Positions 43,785 to 56,794 of a stretch of DNA of 64,000 nt are shown here, in pieces. Location of the stretch: assembly GCA_964615365.1 (NCBI GenBank), contig CAZTOU010000003.1, positions 1 through 64,000 on the forward strand. Direction: 5' to 3'. Source of the stretch: CAVXZE01 sp964615365. Its GTDB lineage: Bacteria > Myxococcota_A > UBA9160 > UBA6930. The notes beneath the pieces were generated by a model. The model did no database searches. It worked only from the letters and a program-made list of their open reading frames with translations, and was not told the DNA's origin. Position numbers and translations under genes: made by a program. Within the stretch, counting starts at the first letter, position 1, and each line of letters begins with the position of its first letter.

Positions 43785-44447
43785 CTAGCCGGCGGGCTCC
43801 AGATTCAGCTCGATCCAGTCGTCGCCGGAGATGGCCTTGATTCCCGCACGCTCGCCGTGGCCACCCTCCCAGATCGCCACGCCGAAGCCGGTGCTCTGAC
43901 CGGGCTCGAGCTGAGCCGGATTCTCGGAGCTCTGCACCTCGAGCGCCCGGGTGATGACCACGCGCCAGCGCCCGTTCTCGTAGACGCCATTGGACCGCAC
44001 CTGGTCCTCGGCGAGGGTGCGCGAGGTTCCCAGACCCTCGGCCAGCACGTGGCGCCCGCCGCCGTTCTCGTCGGCACGCCAGTACCACGCATTCACCGCC
44101 ATCCCGATCGCCCCCATGATCGCCATCGGCGCGTACTGGACGCAGGGGAGGAGGATCCCGGCGCCATCGGGAAAGCGCGTGGTGTCGGTGATCTCCGTGT
44201 CCGCGGTCGGATCGCTCCACTCCAGCCGGAAGGCGATCCGCTCTCCGTCATGGACCGCGTCCACCTGCACGTCTTCTACGACGCCGATCTTCTTCTCCTT
44301 CCAGGAGACCTTGATCGCGTCGGTGGGCTGCATGTCGAGCGGGGTGCCCTTGAGCTTCACCGTCTCGGCCTTTCCGGCCTGCCACACCGCAGCGTTGGGC
44401 TGGAGGACCGCGTCGAGCTCGAGACGGGGGACGTAGCGAACCTGCAT
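43785..44447 (-). CDS. Ethylbenzene-dehydrogenase-type heme-b subunit domain protein (orphan)
   Basis: 220 aa. The fold resembles the gamma subunit of type II DMSO-reductase-family enzymes (EbdC, DdhC, SerC, ClrC, cytochrome-b binding): KAETVKLKGTPLDMQP, AIKVSWKEKKIGVVEDVQVDAV split over strands, RIAFRLEWSDPTAD, VQYAPMAIMGA with possible Met ligand, and the TRALEVQSSEN region. The ATG at 44447 has AGGAGAAACG; an in-frame extension upstream is less likely. No signal peptide is visible, although known gamma subunits are periplasmic. No alpha (molybdenum) or beta subunit gene is beside it. A palindrome resembling an FNR-family site lies 110 bp upstream. It may be a stand-alone heme-b electron carrier. 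Confidence 0.65.
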   Translation of the reverse strand: MQVRYVPRLELDAVLQPNAAVWQAGKAETVKLKGTPLDMQPTDAIKVSWKEKKIGVVEDVQVDAVHDGERIAFRLEWSDPTADTEITDTTRFPDGAGILLPCVQYAPMAIMGAIGMAVNAWYWRADENGGGRHVLAEGLGTSRTLAEDQVRSNGVYENGRWRVVITRALEVQSSENPAQLEPGQSTGFGVAIWEGGHGERAGIKAISGDDWIELNLEPAG

Positions 44448-44556
44448 GGTCGTTTCTCCTCTATCCCGCCCGGCGAACCGGTGCGCGGGCAGACCTCCTC
44501 CCCTCGCGGCGAGGCGATCCAGCACGCAGGGTAGGGTAGCAGCGCACCGGGAGGAG

Positions 44557-44570
44557 ATGACCTAGGTCAT
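44557..44570. promoter_or_regulatory. 14-bp palindrome resembling a CRP/FNR-family site
   Basis: ATGACCTAGGTCAT is a perfect palindrome with TGAC-N4-GTCA half-sites and a CTAG centre. It lies 110 bp ahead of the heme-b subunit start and 35 bp after the diheme cytochrome stop. It shares the CTAG centre with the FNR-type box at 59046. Regulator and role are inferred. Confidence 0.4.
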
Positions 44571-44605
44571 ATCAGGCTGCGGAGGCGGGGACGACGGCGG
44601 GGGTG

Positions 44606-45250
44606 TCAATCCTTCGGCAGCGAGTTGATGTAGGCGATCACGTCGAGGATCGCCTGATCGTTCTGCAGCACCAGCTTCTGGATGACGCCCATCTGGCGGC
44701 CGAAGACGTCCTCTGAATGCGTGCCCCGGATGCCCTTGTCGAAGCTCCGGATCTGCCGGTCCAGGTACCAGTCGGGGATCCCGGCGACGCGGGGAGCGCT
44801 CAGGACCTCGATACCCTTCCCATCGTCGCCGTGGCACACGGCGCAGGTGGCGAAGATCTCCTTTCCCTTCGCGACGTTACCGCCCTGGATGGTCTGCGGC
44901 AGGATGGTCGGCGCAAGGGTGCTGAAGTAGGCGATCACGTCCTCGATGTCCTGGTCGGTGGCCAGCGTGAGCGCCATCGGTCGCATCACGGCGCCGAAGC
45001 TGTCTTCCGGCCGGGTTCCGCGGATTCCCGCCTTGAAGTTCTGGAGCTGGCGCAGCTCGTACGAGTGAAGCTGGCCTGCGATTCGAGGGGCACCGATCTC
45101 CTTGCTCCCCTCTCCGGCCTTCATGTGACAGCCTTCGCAGATGACGAACTTGGTCTTCCCGTTCTCCAGGTTCGGCTCGGCAAAGGCCCCGGAAGCGGCG
45201 AACAGCAGCACGAGAATGCTCAGCGCAATCGAGATCGGCAGTCGGCTCAT
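44606..45250 (-). CDS. Periplasmic diheme cytochrome c (c4/c553 type)
   Basis: 214 aa. A Sec signal peptide (about residues 1-24, ending SGAFAEP) is followed by two class I heme domains with CEGCH and CAVCH. Each domain has a candidate distal Met (MRPM and QMGV), as in cytochrome c4. It should be a soluble or loosely bound periplasmic electron carrier. It lies upstream of the heme-b subunit gene on the same strand, and electron exchange between the two is possible only if the latter is exported. The ATG at 45250 is preceded by a weak site (GGAGCATCAGG). No partner enzyme is adjacent. Confidence 0.85.
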   Translation of the reverse strand: MSRLPISIALSILVLLFAASGAFAEPNLENGKTKFVICEGCHMKAGEGSKEIGAPRIAGQLHSYELRQLQNFKAGIRGTRPEDSFGAVMRPMALTLATDQDIEDVIAYFSTLAPTILPQTIQGGNVAKGKEIFATCAVCHGDDGKGIEVLSAPRVAGIPDWYLDRQIRSFDKGIRGTHSEDVFGRQMGVIQKLVLQNDQAILDVIAYINSLPKD

Positions 45251-45951
45251 TTCCTGATGCTCCCTGTTGTCGTGGACTGGTGGAAAACAGCGTTACGGGC
45301 GCCATGCAATGAGCGGATTCGACGTTGCCCCTCTCGGCCGGCGGGAGAGCACCCCGCGGAACGCGCGACCGCGCGTGGCAAGCGCCACACCATAGCAGAA
45401 CCATGAACTCGGCAAACCGGTTGAGCTCTACCATGGCAATCACCCGAAAGTGTTCGCGAAGAGCCGCCTCTGCCGACCCGAAGCATCGCGAAGCCTGAAC
45501 GTCATCCATCGGGCGATGTCCTCACCGTAGGAATTCATCGGCCCGGAAGGCTTCGACACGATCGAGGTGTGGAGCGAGCGCCGCTCGAACGGGCGGAGTG
45601 GGACTCTGCAACCGGCCCGCGAGAACCGCGGTAGACGGTCCCCGGTCTACGGCTCGTGAGGCGCGCCTGGTGGAGGTCCCGGGCGGTGCCGCCGGAGGGG
45701 CCAGCGAGGCTTTGGGAGCATCTCCAGCCTGCCGCGGTGGCCCCGCCGGCTCCGACCAGGGCCTCCCGAAACTCCGGATGTGCAGGAAATGGGGCCGTTT
45801 GGGACCATTCCCCCCCCATTCCCTGGCGATCCCGGTGGACAGTAACTGAATATCTGGTAACCCTCCCGGCGCCTGGGACGCAGGTTCGCCAGCAAGGGAG
45901 GTTCGATCTAGGCCAAGGCGCACCTGGAGGAAAGCAACAAGGGAGGCAGTA
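45251..45951. other. 701-bp stretch without a convincing gene
   Basis: Open frames on the minus strand across 45522-46334 extend into hppA and look like shadows. The stretch holds a small imperfect hairpin near 45632-45652 (GTAGAC / GTCTAC), a C8 run near 45811, and A/T-richer sequence around 45840-45860 that may carry the hppA promoter, although no clear -35/-10 pair is seen. The hppA ribosome site is GGGAGGCAG just before 45952. No tRNA, riboswitch or repeat was recognised by eye. Confidence 0.4.
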
Positions 45952-47973
<2,022 letters not shown>

Positions 47974-47995
47974 ATCCAGCATCATCGCGTACAAC

Positions 47996-48034
47996 GAGAG
48001 AGGGTTGGTGTGGTGACCACACCAACCCTCTCTC
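47996..48034. terminator. Bidirectional hairpin after hppA
   Basis: A 19-bp perfect inverted repeat (47996-48014 and 48016-48034, GAGAGAGGGTTGGTGTGGT and its complement) with a single-base centre lies between the convergent hppA and DUF35/SCP2 genes. Its strength and position indicate a terminator for both strands; no long T-run is present. Confidence 0.7.
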
Positions 48035-48054
48035 CTATTGGGGCGCGGGGGCTT

Positions 48055-49053
48055 CTAGCCCGCGTCGCGATGGGTCGACCTGGGAAGCCGATCCAGCTTG
48101 AAGATGGTGGTGAACTCCTGGTTGGCGCTGATCCAGAGGGTGCCGGCGATGATGGCGTTGGTGAGGGCCTCCTTGAAGGTCATCCAGTCGACCAAAAGCT
48201 GGGGATCTTCGGCGATCATCACGAAGTCCGGAGGGCCCTCGGGCCTTCCCCTCGTCACCGTGAGCCTGCTGTCGTCGATGTGAAGGCCCAGATCTCCGGC
48301 GGCGGTGCGGACGGCGATCTTGCGATTCCACCCGGCCAGGTTGTGCTGTGCGCGGGCGCTCCGCTCCACGTCCCGGGCGAGCTGTTCCAGCATCCCGACC
48401 GCGGTATCGAAGGCGGCCCGCTGGGAGTCGGTGGCCTCGCCCATCTCCGGCTCGACGGGCTGGGAGAAGTCCAGCTCACTCTCCATCAGCGGTGAGGTCG
48501 AGCGTTGCTCGGGGGTGAGCTCCTCGAGGGGCACCGCGAAGACGTCGGTCGGCTTCCCGATCCGCTCGTCCCGGAACACGATCTTCACGGGCGTTCCCTG
48601 TTTGAATACGAACGGGGTGAGCACGCCCTTGGTGGTGTAGACGTGGATGGGGAGCGCCGTCTCGGCGCCCTCCAGCACCACGCGCCCCCGCCCGAAGGGC
48701 ACCCAGGACTGGAACAGGGAGTGGGCGAAGTAGGTGATCGGCGGGGTGCTGTTCATCTCGCCGACGTCGGGCATCTCGACCCAGTCCATCTCGGCGAAGT
48801 CGCAGTCGGGGCACATCTCCGCGAAGGGCGGGACCCGGATGGCAGCGCACTTGGAGCACTTCCTACCCCAGATCTTCTTCTCGTCGCGCAGGCCGAGGAA
48901 GTACTTCGACAGCTCGCCCTTGGTGCGCTTGTAGAAGGTGAACATCGCCTCGTTGCTCTGGAGATAGGAAGCGCCGTCCTTCACCAGGACTTCGGACTCC
49001 AGGGGCGGGTTCATGTGTTCGGGGATGACCCGAGGCTCGCTCTTGGATGTCAT
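48055..49053 (-). CDS. DUF35 (zinc ribbon, OB-fold) protein with C-terminal SCP2-like domain
   Basis: 332 aa. A zinc ribbon has C66-x2-C69 and C81-x2-C84 (CSKC, CPDC), followed by an OB-fold DUF35 domain (about 90-180). From about 205 the protein looks like an SCP2 sterol-carrier domain (LGLHIDDSRLTVTRG, LLVDWMTFKEALTNAII). DUF35 proteins act as CoA-ester-binding partners of thiolases, for example BbsA with the thiolase BbsB. The ATG is 4 bp after the stop of the truncated thiolase gene, a classical partner arrangement. The SCP2 domain may bring a hydrophobic acyl-CoA. Cytoplasmic. The SCP2 part is less certain than DUF35. Confidence 0.75.
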   Translation of the reverse strand: MTSKSEPRVIPEHMNPPLESEVLVKDGASYLQSNEAMFTFYKRTKGELSKYFLGLRDEKKIWGRKCSKCAAIRVPPFAEMCPDCDFAEMDWVEMPDVGEMNSTPPITYFAHSLFQSWVPFGRGRVVLEGAETALPIHVYTTKGVLTPFVFKQGTPVKIVFRDERIGKPTDVFAVPLEELTPEQRSTSPLMESELDFSQPVEPEMGEATDSQRAAFDTAVGMLEQLARDVERSARAQHNLAGWNRKIAVRTAAGDLGLHIDDSRLTVTRGRPEGPPDFVMIAEDPQLLVDWMTFKEALTNAIIAGTLWISANQEFTTIFKLDRLPRSTHRDAG

Positions 49054-49057
49054 CGTT

Positions 49058-49780
49058 CTAGCTCCTCTCCAGGACCATCGCGACGCCGTACTGCGCCACC
49101 GTCGATCCGGTTCCGTGGACCAGTCCTTTTGCGATCCCTCGATTGAACATCTCGCGCCGGGCGCTCCAGCTGGAGAAGATGTTCGACCCGCCGACGAAGT
49201 GACCGCCGAAGGTCAACCCGCCGGACGGGTTGACCAGGACCTTGCCTCCTGGCGTCATGATCTCCTCCTCGATCAGGTCGTCGGTGCGCCCGATCGGGAC
49301 GAAGTCCATCTCGCCCATGGTGATCTGAAGCTGCTTGATGAAGGCGTCGTGAAGCTCGACGACTCCGATTTCATTCAGCGGGTCGGTGATTCCCGCCATC
49401 TCGTACGCCTTGTGGGTGGCGATGTAGTCGGACCAGATCCGCCCCATGTACTTGTGGCGCGTGTAGTCCGGTCCGGCGACGTGATGCTCGTTGCTGGCGC
49501 CGATGCCGGTGATCCACACCGGCTCGGTACCCGCGTTGCGGCAGATGGCCTTCGCATCGTCCTCGGCCGCGAAGATGATCCCCCCCGCGCCCTCGCTGTA
49601 GACGCACATCTCGAGCAGCTTGAAGGGGTAGACCACGTAGCGCGAGTTCATCGCCATCTCGGCGGTGACCACCTCGTCGCGGCGCTGCGCGTAGGGGTTG
49701 TTCTTGGCCTGCTGGCAGAGGATCTCCGCGATCTTGGCGGAGACCTTGATCCCCGCTCCGACGATGCCCACCTTCCTCAT
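49058..49780 (-). CDS. Thiolase-family protein lacking the N-terminal catalytic half
   Basis: 240 aa, against about 390 for intact thiolases of this family. It starts like a complete thiolase (MRKVGIVGAGI) but goes on at once with the mid-protein region (KVSAKIAEILCQQAKNNPYA, RYVVYPFKLLEMC, SEGAGGIIFA). It ends with the usual VELHDAF and NPSGGLTFGGHFVGG elements. About 150-180 residues, including the nucleophilic Cys, are missing, and the frame is intact. The ATG at 49780 has GGGAGGAAG. It lies between the acyl-CoA ligase and the DUF35/SCP2 gene. It may be an in-frame deletion allele, an assembly collapse, or a non-catalytic CoA-binding protein. Confidence 0.7.
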   Translation of the reverse strand: MRKVGIVGAGIKVSAKIAEILCQQAKNNPYAQRRDEVVTAEMAMNSRYVVYPFKLLEMCVYSEGAGGIIFAAEDDAKAICRNAGTEPVWITGIGASNEHHVAGPDYTRHKYMGRIWSDYIATHKAYEMAGITDPLNEIGVVELHDAFIKQLQITMGEMDFVPIGRTDDLIEEEIMTPGGKVLVNPSGGLTFGGHFVGGSNIFSSWSARREMFNRGIAKGLVHGTGSTVAQYGVAMVLERS

Positions 49781-49811
49781 GTTCTTCCTCCCTCCATGGT
49801 GATTGGGTCCT

Positions 49812-51374
49812 TCAACCCGTTGGCTCTCCCAGCATCTCGCGGAGTTCCCGCTTGAGGATCTTCCCCGTGGGTGTTCGGGGGATCTCCTCGATGAAGACGA
49901 CGGAGGCGGGAATCTTCTCGTTGGCCAGGTGACGACCACAGAAGTCCTGGATCTCGCTCTCCGTGACGACCTCTCCCTCGGATCGCACGACGAAGGCAGC
50001 CGCGGCTTCGCCGAATTCACGATCGGGCCGTCCCACCACGGCCACGTCTTCGACGCCCGGCATTCCCGACAGGACCTCCTCGATCTCGGCGGGATAGATG
50101 TTCACCCCGCCCCGAATGATCATGTCCTTGATTCGATCGACGATGTAGATGTAGCCGTCGGCGTCCCGGACGGCGACGTCTCCCACCGTCATGTACTTGC
50201 CACGGTGCGTCTCGACGGTCGCCTGCGAGTTCTTGTAGTAGCCCTCCATGAGCATGGCGTTGTGCATGTAGAGGACGCCGCGTTCCCCGTCGGGAACCTC
50301 CTTGCCCGCCTCGTCGAAGATCTTGAGCTCGTTGTCCGCGAACGCTCTACCCACGCTCGACGGCCGCTCGCGAATCTCCCGAGGAGAGATCAGCGTGTTG
50401 ATCCCGGTTTCCGTGGATCCGTAGTACTCGTAGAGGCAGTCGCCGAAGCGGTCGAGAAAGGCGAGCTTGGATTCTGGGAAGAGGGGAGCCGCGCCGCAGA
50501 TGACGGTGCGAAGGCTAGAGAGATCGAGAGGGCGGATGACCTCGTCGGGAACTTGCAGCAGGCGCGCGACCATGGTGGGAACCAGATGCACCGAGGTCAC
50601 CCTGTGGCGATCCACCAGCTCGAGAAAACCGATCGGATCGAAACGCGGCTGGTAGATGGACGTCCCTCCGAGAATGAAGCTCACCAGATTGAAGAAGGAG
50701 GGCGCGGAGTGATAGAGGGGGCAGCAGACGAGGTGGACCTCGTCCGGACCCATCCCGAGGAAGCCGACGGTCTTCATCAGGTACTGGATGACTTCGGGTC
50801 TGGCGGCGAAGTCGGTGCTGCGGGCCGCGCCCTTGGGCTTTCCGGTGGTGCCCGAGGTGTAGATCATGGACTTGCCTGCGGCTTTGCCCGCCGGGGGCTC
50901 GTCGAGATCCACGTCGGGCGGATCGACGAAGAGATCCTCATAGTCCCGGGCTCCCTCTGCGGAGCCGCCGAAGACCAGGAAGCCATCGCGGACCACCGAC
51001 CCGTATCGGTCCTTCTGGGGGAGGATCCGATCGGCGAACTCGTGCCAGAAGAAGAGGACCTTCGAGTCGGAGTTCTCGACGATGTACTCGATCTCCGGCG
51101 CCTTCATCCGGTATCCGACCATGACCATCCCCACCTGCAGGTAGTTGAGGGCCTTCGAGATCTCGTCGTACTCGGGCAGGTTGTAGGTCATGACCGCGGC
51201 CTGATCTCCGGGCCGAAGGCCCAGTGCGTACAGCCGTTTCGCCAGCGCCCGGGCTCTCTCGCGGAGCTGCCCGTAGCTCAGCGACCGAGCGGCCCCGATC
51301 ACCGCCGGCTTCTGCGGCTGGGAGCCCGCGTGGGTCTCGAGGGGGTTGAATCGATTGGATCGCGCTTCCGGCAT
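49812..51374 (-). CDS. AMP-forming acyl-CoA synthetase
   Basis: 520 aa, ANL superfamily. The P-loop-like motif is TSGTTGKPKGAARS, followed by YHSAPSFF, the A5 motif YEYYGSTETG, the hinge DRIKDMIIRGGVNIYPAEIE and the C-terminal PRTPTGKILKRELR with the catalytic Lys. It activates a carboxylic acid with ATP and CoA, releasing AMP and PPi. The acid-binding pocket cannot be read by eye. The ATG at 51374 has AGAGGAAC. It heads a three-gene unit with the truncated thiolase and the DUF35/SCP2 protein, and is divergent from the AtuA-like gene (195 bp between starts), which suggests one shared pathway. Confidence 0.88.
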   Translation of the reverse strand: MPEARSNRFNPLETHAGSQPQKPAVIGAARSLSYGQLRERARALAKRLYALGLRPGDQAAVMTYNLPEYDEISKALNYLQVGMVMVGYRMKAPEIEYIVENSDSKVLFFWHEFADRILPQKDRYGSVVRDGFLVFGGSAEGARDYEDLFVDPPDVDLDEPPAGKAAGKSMIYTSGTTGKPKGAARSTDFAARPEVIQYLMKTVGFLGMGPDEVHLVCCPLYHSAPSFFNLVSFILGGTSIYQPRFDPIGFLELVDRHRVTSVHLVPTMVARLLQVPDEVIRPLDLSSLRTVICGAAPLFPESKLAFLDRFGDCLYEYYGSTETGINTLISPREIRERPSSVGRAFADNELKIFDEAGKEVPDGERGVLYMHNAMLMEGYYKNSQATVETHRGKYMTVGDVAVRDADGYIYIVDRIKDMIIRGGVNIYPAEIEEVLSGMPGVEDVAVVGRPDREFGEAAAAFVVRSEGEVVTESEIQDFCGRHLANEKIPASVVFIEEIPRTPTGKILKRELREMLGEPTG

Positions 51375-51569
51375 GGAGGGTTCCTCTGGAGCTACGAAGA
51401 CGGGCAGCGGTTCGAAATGGTGCTCGGTCGAGAAGGGGCTTTTCGAGCCTAAATCCGCAGACTAGAGGTGTCAATCGATCAGTCTCTCCGCGTCGTATCG
51501 CTGCGGTTCGCCAGCTTGTCCCCTCGATCTGGAGCTGCCAAACTGTCGTGCTCCGGAGGAACGCGCGAA

Positions 51570-52928
51570 TTGAACGAGATGAGGATTCTCTCCCCGTGTG
51601 GAATCCTCGGGTACGGGTTTCCCGAGACCTCCTTTCGCAGGGGACTCGAGCGAGGTCCGGACGTCATCGCGGTGGACGCGGGATCGACCGACGCGGGTCC
51701 GCTGAAGCTCGGGGCTGGTACCGGCATCGTCAGCAGGCAGGCGACGGAGAAGGATCTTCGTCCCATCCTCACCGGTGGCCACGAGCTCGAGATTCCCGTA
51801 ATCATCGGATCCGCGGGTGGCGCTGGGGCGAAGTCGCACGTCGAATGGTCGATGCAGCTGATCGAGGAGATCGTGCGGGAGAGGCGGCTCTCCTTCGAAA
51901 CGGCGGTGATCTACGCAGACATCGATCGGGACTACCTCCATCGCAAGCTCGGGGAGAACCAGATCGAGCCGTTGGGACCGGTTCCGGATCTGACCCACGC
52001 CGCGATCGACGACGCCGTTCGCATCGTGGGGCAGATGGGGTGCGAACCGATCATCGCCGCCCTCGACCATGGAGCGCAGCTGATCGTCGCGGGGCGCGCC
52101 TACGACCCGGCCCCCTTCGCCGCATTGCCGATCCGAGCTGGCTTCGATCCAGCGATGGCGATGCACCTGGGAAAGATCCTGGAATGCGGGGCGCTCTGCG
52201 CCGATCCGGGAACCACGAAGGATGCGATTCTCGGCTACCTCCGGGACGATCACTTCATCGTGGAAGCGCTCGACGACAGCCGGAAGTGCTACCCGACCTC
52301 CGTCGCAGCACACACCCTCTACGAGAAGGGCCATCCCTACATTCTCCACGGCCCCGGGATCGAGCTGGATCTGTCCGGGTGCGCGTTCGAGGCCGAGACC
52401 GAGAACAGCGTCCGGGTCTCCGGCAGCCGCGCCAAGACCACGGACGGGTACACCATCAAGCTGGAGGGCGCCTCGCAGGTGGCGTTCCGGACCATCTTCA
52501 TTGCCGGCATGCGAGACCCGATTCTGATCGAGCACATCGATGAGATCACGCGTGGCGTCGTCGAACAGATGCGTGCGGACTACCGGGAGGTTCCCGAATC
52601 GGACTATCAGATCCTGTTCCACATCTACGGGAAGAACGCCGTGATGGGGAGTCTGGAGCCGCTTGGCAAGCCTGGACACGAGATCGGCATCGTCATGGAG
52701 GTGGTGGCCGCGACGCAGGAGCTGGCGAATGCGATCTGCGCCTCGGCGAGATCCACGATGCTTCACTACCCGGTTGCGGGGAGGAAGTCGACCGCGGGGA
52801 ATCTGGCTTTCCTCTACTCACCCTCCGACATTCCCTGCGGCCCCGTCTACAAGTTCAGCGTCTACCATCTCGTCCAGGTCGACGATCCGTGCGAGCTCTT
52901 CAGGACCGACTACACGAAGCTGCAGTAG
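51570..52928 (+). CDS. AtuA-like protein (DUF1446)
   Basis: 452 aa. It matches the acyclic terpene utilisation AtuA/DUF1446 family: VIAVDAGSTDAGPLKLG, VIIGSAGGAGAKSHVEW, LIVAGRAYDPAPFAALPI and HPYILHGPGIELDLSGC. AtuA is needed for growth of Pseudomonas on citronellol, but its reaction is unknown; homologues occur widely beside acyl-CoA genes. TTG at 51570 is chosen because GGAGGA lies 9 bp before it; ATG at 51579 is the alternative. It is followed 18 bp later by the DUF4387 gene, its usual partner. No signal peptide. The presence of a terpene or branched-chain acid pathway is only a possibility. Confidence 0.78.
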   Translation: MNEMRILSPCGILGYGFPETSFRRGLERGPDVIAVDAGSTDAGPLKLGAGTGIVSRQATEKDLRPILTGGHELEIPVIIGSAGGAGAKSHVEWSMQLIEEIVRERRLSFETAVIYADIDRDYLHRKLGENQIEPLGPVPDLTHAAIDDAVRIVGQMGCEPIIAALDHGAQLIVAGRAYDPAPFAALPIRAGFDPAMAMHLGKILECGALCADPGTTKDAILGYLRDDHFIVEALDDSRKCYPTSVAAHTLYEKGHPYILHGPGIELDLSGCAFEAETENSVRVSGSRAKTTDGYTIKLEGASQVAFRTIFIAGMRDPILIEHIDEITRGVVEQMRADYREVPESDYQILFHIYGKNAVMGSLEPLGKPGHEIGIVMEVVAATQELANAICASARSTMLHYPVAGRKSTAGNLAFLYSPSDIPCGPVYKFSVYHLVQVDDPCELFRTDYTKLQ

Positions 52929-52946
52929 GGGAGCAGGGAGAGAAAG

Positions 52947-53276
52947 ATGGCGAAGACAGCCAGGCTCTACGATCTCGCCAAGGTGCTCCGGAGCAAGAAC
53001 GCGGGTCCCTTCGAGCTGACGCTGGACGTGATGTTCGATGACGACGAGACGTACCAGACCGTGAAGCGCTCGGGCGTGATTGACAGAGAGCTGATCTGCA
53101 GGCTGTACCGGCTCCGGCCGGAGGACGTCTATCACCTGGTCTGCTTCGATGCGGCGCGCGCGATCAAGATCACCATCAAGCGACCGGTCGACTCGGGGGG
53201 CATCGGGGACACCGACATCTACGGAGCGCAGCAGCACGCGCCGCTCATCGACGTGATGATTCCGATCGAAAGCTAG
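52947..53276 (+). CDS. DUF4387 protein, partner of AtuA-like protein
   Basis: 109 aa. It opens LYDLAKVLRSKNAGPFELTLD and ends with IYGAQQHAPLID, typical of the DUF4387 family, which is often encoded beside or fused to DUF1446/AtuA proteins. It probably forms a complex with the protein encoded 18 bp upstream. No cofactor motif is visible. The ATG at 52947 has AGGGAGAGAAAG. It ends 1 bp before the carB stop on the opposite strand. Confidence 0.75.
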   Translation: MAKTARLYDLAKVLRSKNAGPFELTLDVMFDDDETYQTVKRSGVIDRELICRLYRLRPEDVYHLVCFDAARAIKITIKRPVDSGGIGDTDIYGAQQHAPLIDVMIPIES

Positions 53277-53277
53277 C

Positions 53278-56481
<3,204 letters not shown>

Positions 56482-56794
56482 TTGGGGGAGACCTCACTGC
56501 TGATTCGAGATGGTGGACTGCCCTGGAATCGGGCGGTGGCTACCTTATACCATCTGCTGCGAGTCAGAGCCGCTTGTTTGCGAAAACAAACGGCTTTTCA
56601 CTCGCGGCGCGGCGCGGCGCTGCCGCGAAGCGCCGGAAGGGGGGCGCGACGGATCTACCGTTCGCGCGGATCGCTTCTGGTAGACTGCGGCGCCTGAACA
56701 TCCGGGAGGGGGCGTCGCACGCCGCCGCGGCCGATCCCTTCCCAGACAGGGGCAACTGCTCTCGCCATCCAGACATCCGGGAAAGGAGTGATCC
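56482..56794. other. Divergent intergenic region between carB and membrane protein gene
   Basis: This 313-bp stretch contains a hairpin at 56568-56595 (listed separately), GC-rich alternations GGCGCGGCGCGGCGC near 56608-56625 and the ribosome site AAAGGAG for the gene at 56795. No gene, tRNA or clear promoter pair was recognised. CATCCGGGA occurs at about 56698 and again, as ACATCCGGGA, at about 56773, a possible short direct repeat. Confidence 0.35.
56568..56598. promoter_or_regulatory. Hairpin upstream of carB (possible attenuator or terminator)
   Basis: AGCCGCTTGTTT and AAACAAACGGCT form a 12-bp stem with one mismatch and a 4-nt loop, followed by TTTT on the plus strand, which is intrinsic-terminator form for plus-strand transcripts. 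No plus-strand gene ends here, and the element lies about 87 bp ahead of carB, so it might be part of the carB leader or end an unseen small RNA. Confidence 0.35.
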
